64,000 nt of DNA from Pelodictyon luteolum DSM 273. Lineage in GTDB: Bacteria > Bacteroidota > Chlorobiia > Chlorobiales > Chlorobiaceae. Below are positions 60,105 through 64,000 of the stretch, in pieces. Each line of letters starts with the position of its first letter. Within the stretch, counting starts at the first letter, position 1. The stretch spans positions 1-64,000 of the forward strand of contig NC_007512.1 of the NCBI RefSeq assembly GCF_000012485.1, written 5' to 3'. The notes under the pieces are model-generated. The model ran no database searches, had not been told where the DNA came from, and worked only from the letters and a program-made list of their open reading frames with translations. A program made the translations under genes and the position numbers.

Positions 60105-61432
60105 TTGGCTTGGATTGATGGTTCCTGCATCAAAGGCATTCCTGAAGCCTTTCTGAATGCATACGTGTTCATGACAAAAGCGTAGCGCGCCTGAAGGTTG
60201 CCGAGTTCGGCCCCGGCGAGCGAGGCTTCCGTGTCGAGCAGATCGAGCGTTGTCGCCAGTCCGTTCATGTGGCGGATTCTGGCGTTTTCAGCCGCAAGCC
60301 GGGCCTGCTCGACCTGCAGCGCCGTGGTGGTGATCTTTTCGCGGCTGGTTTTCAGTGCCCTCGAAGTCTGGCGTACCTCGGCACGGACCCGCTGCTCTGC
60401 TTCAATCCGGTCCTGTTCGGCGGCCCGCTGCATGGCCAGCGCTTCACGCCGTCCCGCCGCAGTTCTGAAGCCTGTGAAGAGCGGCAGCTCGAGCTGCAGG
60501 CCCGCGGTGGTGCTTGTCCGCATGGTACCGAGATCCGGATCGGAATCGGGGAGCCAGCCGTTGCTGCTGCCCCAGGAGACGCTGCCGGTTATTTTCGGAA
60601 GGCCCTGTCTGCCTGCCAGCGATTTTTTCTCTCTGGCGGCACGGGCATGTTCCGTTGCCAGCTTTACTTCCAGTCTGTTCTGGAGCGCCTCGCTTTCGGG
60701 TGCCGGGGCCAGGCTCGGTTCCTCTGCCATGCTGAACGATCCCTTGAGTTCAAGTGGCTCGCCATCGGCAATGGCTGCCAAGCGGCGGAGAGAGATCTCC
60801 TGGTTGGCCAGTTCTGTTTCAAGGTCGAGTTTCCGGTTTTTTGCCGAGGCCAGGCGTACCTCGGTGCTGAGGAGGTCGAAGCGGGTTGCAACGCCTTCGC
60901 GGTAGCGCTTCATGGTGACGTCGAGGTTCTTTTCAAGTGCCGTGATCTCTTTCTCCTGTACCCCGATGGCCTCCCGAAGGAAGAGCATGTCGTAAAAAAT
61001 CTGGATGGTCGCCCAGGAGAGATCCCGCTGGGTCAGGGCCAGCCGGTAGCCGGCTGCATTGCGGCCCGAAGTTGCGATCGTAACGCTCTTGGCGGTCCTG
61101 CCGAAATCAAAGAGCATCATCGAGGCGGAGATGCGGGCATCGTAGCTGTCGTTCGGCATGAACTGCATGCCGTCGAATTGCGAGACTCTGTCGTGGTAGC
61201 CGTAGGTCGCCGTTGCGGCGATCTCGGGAAACCATCCGCTCCGTTTGGCCTCTACCCCCGCGTCTGCTGCATTCACCCCTTCCCGGGCGCTCCGCAATGC
61301 GGGGCTGGTTTCATCCATCCGGGAGAGCGCAGCGTCCAGTGTCAGCTCCATGGCCCGTGCCCCGGTGCTGAGCGGCAATCCCGCGGTGGTGGCGGCAAGG
61401 AGGATGAGGGCTGAAGCGAAGGTCCTGTTCAT
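60101..61432 (-). CDS. TolC-like outer membrane efflux protein
   Basis: A 443-residue outer membrane channel. The ATG at 61432 starts a signal peptide (MNRTFASALILLAATTAGLPLSTGARA) and then the OEP repeat ELTLDAALSRMDETSPALRSAREGVNAADAGVEAKRSGWFPEI in part; the second repeat carries TAGLQLELPLFTGFRTAAGRREA. First gene of the operon tolC-usp-emrA-emrB on the minus strand. A sigma-54-type promoter lies 40-54 bases upstream. Longer in-frame starts would overlap this promoter and are rejected. Confidence 0.92.
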   Translation of the reverse strand: MNRTFASALILLAATTAGLPLSTGARAMELTLDAALSRMDETSPALRSAREGVNAADAGVEAKRSGWFPEIAATATYGYHDRVSQFDGMQFMPNDSYDARISASMMLFDFGRTAKSVTIATSGRNAAGYRLALTQRDLSWATIQIFYDMLFLREAIGVQEKEITALEKNLDVTMKRYREGVATRFDLLSTEVRLASAKNRKLDLETELANQEISLRRLAAIADGEPLELKGSFSMAEEPSLAPAPESEALQNRLEVKLATEHARAAREKKSLAGRQGLPKITGSVSWGSSNGWLPDSDPDLGTMRTSTTAGLQLELPLFTGFRTAAGRREALAMQRAAEQDRIEAEQRVRAEVRQTSRALKTSREKITTTALQVEQARLAAENARIRHMNGLATTLDLLDTEASLAGAELGNLQARYAFVMNTYAFRKASGMPLMQEPSIQAK

Positions 61433-61471
61433 GGTCGGTGGTGTTTTTTGTTGTAATGCAGTATATCCTGT

Positions 61472-61486
61472 GCAATTTCTATGCCA
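61472..61486 (-). promoter_or_regulatory. Sigma-54 promoter of the tolC-usp-emrAB operon
   Basis: Minus strand reads TTGGCATAGAAATTGCA (61487 to 61471): TGGC and TTGC are separated by seven bases, exactly the -24/-12 arrangement of sigma-54 promoters (consensus TGGCAC-N5-TTGCA). The predicted transcript starts near 61460, 28 bases before the tolC-like ATG. The divergent neighbour encodes a sigma-54 activator. Confidence 0.75.
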
Positions 61487-61504
61487 AGGCGGCATTTGGT
61501 AGAA

Positions 61505-61520
61505 ATGTGTCATAAGACAT
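61505..61520. promoter_or_regulatory. Possible activator-binding inverted repeat near the tolC promoter
   Basis: TGTC (61508-61511) and GACA (61516-61519) within ATGTGTCATAAGACAT (61505-61520), 19 bases upstream of the -24 element. It is closer than usual for an enhancer site, so it may be an additional or repressor site. Confidence 0.35.
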
Positions 61521-61573
61521 TGCTTTTAAATGGCTTGTGTTTATGGTTCGCCTGCTCTGGATTTGGATAATTC

Positions 61574-61594
61574 CTGAAAATTCAGAATATTCTG
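61574..61594. promoter_or_regulatory. Overlapping palindromes, candidate enhancer site
   Basis: CTGAA-AA-TTCAG (61574-61585) overlaps the perfect 12-base palindrome CAGAATATTCTG (61583-61594). They lie about 90-110 bases upstream of the -24 element of the tolC promoter, the usual distance for a sigma-54 enhancer, and beside the start of the activator gene, so the protein could also control its own transcription. Confidence 0.5.
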
Positions 61595-61642
61595 GAAAGA
61601 GTGTTCCGGACTTTTCAGAATTATGGGATTTTCCTCCACCGT

Positions 61643-63742
61643 ATGAGTGCTGAAATCCATCAGGAATCCCTCCGGCTGATGCAGTACATCAGCGACGCCG
61701 TGGGTACGCTCCGCGATCCGCGTGAGCTCTTCCATACTCTTACAGACAAACTCCGCCTGATCTTCGAGTTCGACTCGGCAGTCATCATCACCCTCGACAA
61801 GGACCGCCGCCATGTCAGCGTCTTTTTTGAGATGCTTCGTTTTGAGCTTCCCGAAGGGGTGACACGGGAAAAACGACTGATTGCGGGTTCGTGGTTCGAG
61901 CCGTTTCTGGCCGATCCGGCTGTCACCGTATTCAGTATCGAGCGTGAGCTTCAGGCGCATGGTGACGAAGCCTTTCCGGTCCTGAAGATCCTCCATGGCC
62001 TCGGTATGCGCCAGATTGTGCTCTCGCCGCTGCGCAGCGGAGGCAGAGTGATCGGATTCCTGAACTTCGTCTCCCGCGAGGAGAACGTCTGGAGCGCTGC
62101 CGATCGGGAACTGCTTGCCGGAGTATCCTCTCCCATCGCCATGGCGGTCAGTAATGCCATGGCCTACGAAGAGCTGCGCGAGAGGGAGGCTCAGACGGCG
62201 ATGCAGCTGGCGGTAAACAACGCCCTCATGACCATCCGCGACCGGAGGAAAATGCTGCTTGCCGTCTGTGAGCAGATCAACAAGCTCGTTCCTGCGGCCT
62301 TTCTCGGCATCAGGGTCTTCGGCGATGACGGCCGGGCGCGCCTGTTCGACAACTTCATGAAGGATGAGCATCACCGGTTCATGCCCGTGTCGGTCGAAGA
62401 GCGCCTTGAGCTCGTTGAGCCGGAGGTGGCGGTGCGGGAAAGCCTTGAGCTCATAGGCCGCCCCGGCGTTTACTCAGGGGGAGTCTTCAGCCGCCTTGCC
62501 GAAGAGTACAGCCTTGTTGCCGAAGTGCGCGACAAATACCGGATCAGTACCCTCATCAGCGCACCGCTCTGGGATCTGCCAGGCAGCCGTGCGGGGGTCA
62601 TCATCTCCGGCAGCGAAAGCCCATTCGGCGAGGAGGATCTGGCGACCGTGGGGCTCATTTTACCCCAGCTCTCACTAGCCCTGCAGAACTGGCTCGCGTT
62701 CGAGGAGATCGACAAGCTTCGCCGCAAACTCGAAGGCGAGCGCACTTACCTCGTCGAAGAGATCAGCGCCGCACACAACTTTGAGGAGATCATCGGCCAG
62801 AGCCCGGCGCTTGCAGCCGTGCAGCGCCGGGTAAGCCAGGTTGCGCCGACCGACGCAACCGTGCTGATCGAAGGAGAGACCGGTACAGGCAAGGAGCTCT
62901 TTGCCCGCGCCATTCATACTCTCTCTCCCCGCCGCAACAGCGTGCTGGTGAAGGTCAACTGCGCGGCCCTTCCCGCCACCCTCATCGAGTCCGAGCTCTT
63001 CGGTCATGAAAAAGGCAGCTTCACCGGAGCCGGCGCTCGCCGTATCGGCAAGTTCGAACTTGCTGACGGTGGCACCATTTTCCTTGATGAGATCGGAGAG
63101 CTCTCCCTTGAACTGCAGGCAAAGATGCTGCGGGTTCTTCAGGAGCGCGAACTCGAGCGGATCGGCGGAACAAGGGTCATTCCTGTCGACGTCCGTGTCA
63201 TAGCCGCGACCAACCGCGACCTGCAGCGGGAGGTCGACGAGGGCCGGTTCCGCGAAGATCTCTTTTTCCGCCTGAATGCATTTCCCATTGCGCTCCCGCC
63301 GCTCCGGGAGCGGCACGGCGATATTCCGATGCTTGTCATGCACTTCGCTTCGAAATTCGCACGCGAGTTCGGCCGCCCTGCACGAGCCATCCGGGAGAAC
63401 GACATGCACGACCTCGGTGGCCGGAGATGGAAAGGTAACATCCGCGAACTTGCCCATGTCGTCGAGCAGGCCGTCATCGTCAGCGAAGGCTCCACCCTTG
63501 ATTTCTCCGCCGTGCTCAGCCAGCCGGTCGGCATCTCCCCCTCCGCCTCCGGGGAGATGCCGACCATGGAGGGGTTCGAGGAAGAGGTGCGCAGGATGCA
63601 GCGACAGCTCATCCTCGAAGCCCTCAAGAGTTCCAACGGGCGGGTCAGCGGCAGAGGCGGGGCAGCAGAACGCCTCGATATGCACCCGAAAACCCTCTAC
63701 ACCCGCATTGAAAAACTCGGTATACAGAAACACCACGTCTGA
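61643..63742 (+). CDS. GAF-domain sigma-54-dependent transcriptional activator
   Basis: About 699 residues from the ATG at 61643 (a GTG at 61601 would add 14). Two N-terminal GAF-like sensor domains (about 30-170 and 185-355) precede an AAA+ domain with Walker A GETGTGKE near residue 411, the sigma-54 contact loop GSFTGA near 457 (Ser replaces Ala in GAFTGA) and Walker [14 protein letters not shown] Fis-type HTH ends the protein ([28 protein letters not shown]). The FhlA/NorR-like layout implies control by a small molecule or redox ligand. Divergent from the efflux operon and followed by a second -24/-12 element. Confidence 0.93.
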   Translation: MSAEIHQESLRLMQYISDAVGTLRDPRELFHTLTDKLRLIFEFDSAVIITLDKDRRHVSVFFEMLRFELPEGVTREKRLIAGSWFEPFLADPAVTVFSIERELQAHGDEAFPVLKILHGLGMRQIVLSPLRSGGRVIGFLNFVSREENVWSAADRELLAGVSSPIAMAVSNAMAYEELREREAQTAMQLAVNNALMTIRDRRKMLLAVCEQINKLVPAAFLGIRVFGDDGRARLFDNFMKDEHHRFMPVSVEERLELVEPEVAVRESLELIGRPGVYSGGVFSRLAEEYSLVAEVRDKYRISTLISAPLWDLPGSRAGVIISGSESPFGEEDLATVGLILPQLSLALQNWLAFEEIDKLRRKLEGERTYLVEEISAAHNFEEIIGQSPALAAVQRRVSQVAPTDATVLIEGETGTGKELFARAIHTLSPRRNSVLVKVNCAALPATLIESELFGHEKGSFTGAGARRIGKFELADGGTIFLDEIGELSLELQAKMLRVLQERELERIGGTRVIPVDVRVIAATNRDLQREVDEGRFREDLFFRLNAFPIALPPLRERHGDIPMLVMHFASKFAREFGRPARAIRENDMHDLGGRRWKGNIRELAHVVEQAVIVSEGSTLDFSAVLSQPVGISPSASGEMPTMEGFEEEVRRMQRQLILEALKSSNGRVSGRGGAAERLDMHPKTLYTRIEKLGIQKHHV

Positions 63743-63761
63743 GACTCGAACAGTAGTGACG

Positions 63762-63777
63762 TGGCTGATGATTTGCT
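63762..63777 (+). promoter_or_regulatory. Candidate sigma-54 promoter upstream of the lipoprotein gene
   Basis: TGGC (63762-63765), seven bases, TTGC (63773-63776), then T. The GG-GC spacing is right; the bases after TGGC (TG) depart from the consensus AC. It begins 20 bases after the activator's stop codon. Predicted transcript start near 63788, 61 bases before the next ATG. Confidence 0.5.
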
Positions 63778-63848
63778 TACATTTGAACAGATGACGCCGT
63801 TGCAGTGCTTTCCCCCATGACCAAGGCAGCGATTTTTAGGGAACAATA

Positions 63849-64000
63849 ATGCACACCGCCATGAAACAAGCCGTCCGCCTGCTCGTGTTCTCCCTTTTTT
63901 TCATTCTCCTCTTTTCTGCCTGCAAAGGCCAGAACTCCCCGGATGAGACTGTTCTGTACTCCGGTTCCGCTCAGCCGTTTGAGGGAGTGCTGACCATGAA
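63849..64000 (+). CDS. Lipoprotein, 5' part only (runs off the window)
   Basis: The first 50 residues of a protein that continues beyond the window. A hydrophobic leader ends in the lipobox LFSAC (Cys at position 25), so the mature protein is probably lipid-anchored. An AGGGAA ribosome binding site lies just upstream. What follows (KGQNSPDETVLYSGSAQPFEGVL) does not identify a family. Its place behind the sigma-54 activator and promoter suggests a link with the efflux or envelope-stress module. Confidence 0.7.
   Translation, partial: MHTAMKQAVRLLVFSLFFILLFSACKGQNSPDETVLYSGSAQPFEGVLTM

Noticed and set aside
60269-61414. Plus-strand open frame of 381 codons opposite the tolC-like gene
   Set aside because: Antisense shadow of a clear outer membrane channel gene.

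Overview
The window looks like chromosome of a green sulfur bacterium (Chlorobiaceae, Chlorobium/Pelodictyon type). The grounds are a moderately GC-rich sequence with Chlorobi-type gene neighbourhoods (dnaN-recF-dciA, a two-gene atpD-atpC unit with a very short epsilon subunit), a bacteriochlorophyll reductase gene (bchP) and a complete oxidative-type dissimilatory sulfite reductase cluster in the order known from Chlorobaculum tepidum (dsrN-C-A-B-L-U-E-F-H-T-M-K-J-O-P-V-W). The species assignment is inference. I see no insertion sequence, prophage, CRISPR array or rRNA operon; there is one tRNA gene (Thr, anticodon CGT).

Layout. 1-283: AT-rich DnaA-box-like region, possibly part of oriC. 284-2960: replication and repair genes dnaN, recF, dciA-like. 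3098-8752 (minus): flavodiiron protein, a bacterial family B DNA polymerase, mnmG. 8986-13104 (plus): secD, secF, SurA-like isomerase, ending in a long bidirectional terminator. 13263-15943 (minus): gyrB and rnhB. 16195-20486 (plus): RNase E/G, dapD, carboxy-terminal processing protease. 20476-25199 (minus): Ycf49-like membrane protein, bchP, glyS, clpS, LD-carboxypeptidase, closely packed as a probable operon. 25266-27078 (minus): atpC, atpD, tRNA-Thr. 27264-29806 (plus): TlpA-like thioredoxin and GTP-dependent PEP carboxykinase.

29900-54600 is a sulfur-oxidation island of about 25 kb. It holds a FadL-like outer membrane protein, a dodecin (minus strand), a cytoplasm-facing polysulfide-reductase-like complex (fused FeS/NrfD protein plus a molybdopterin subunit without Tat signal), a TauE/SafE-type sulfite exporter broken by a frameshift, the sulfur-relay set dsrE2-rhd-tusA, dsrN, and then dsrC to dsrW. 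Together these encode sulfur-carrier relay (Rhd, TusA, DsrE2, DsrEFH, DsrC), reverse sulfite reductase (DsrAB with DsrL), the membrane complex DsrMKJOP that reoxidises DsrC, and local siroheme synthesis and amidation (DsrV, DsrW, DsrN). The most notable unexplained signal is a 20-bp imperfect palindrome, best copy ATATAACTATATGGTTATAT, found five times, each time in the leader of a transcription unit of this island. It looks like the operator of an undescribed sulfur regulon whose regulator is not in the window.

54966-64000: a P-loop kinase of the uridine kinase/PRK type and an MFS exporter, then an EmrB-EmrA-UspA-TolC efflux operon on the minus strand, divergent from a GAF-domain sigma-54 enhancer-binding protein. 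A strong -24/-12 promoter precedes the tolC-like gene, and a second candidate precedes the truncated lipoprotein gene at the right edge. The island's right flank thus looks like a self-contained sigma-54-controlled efflux module.
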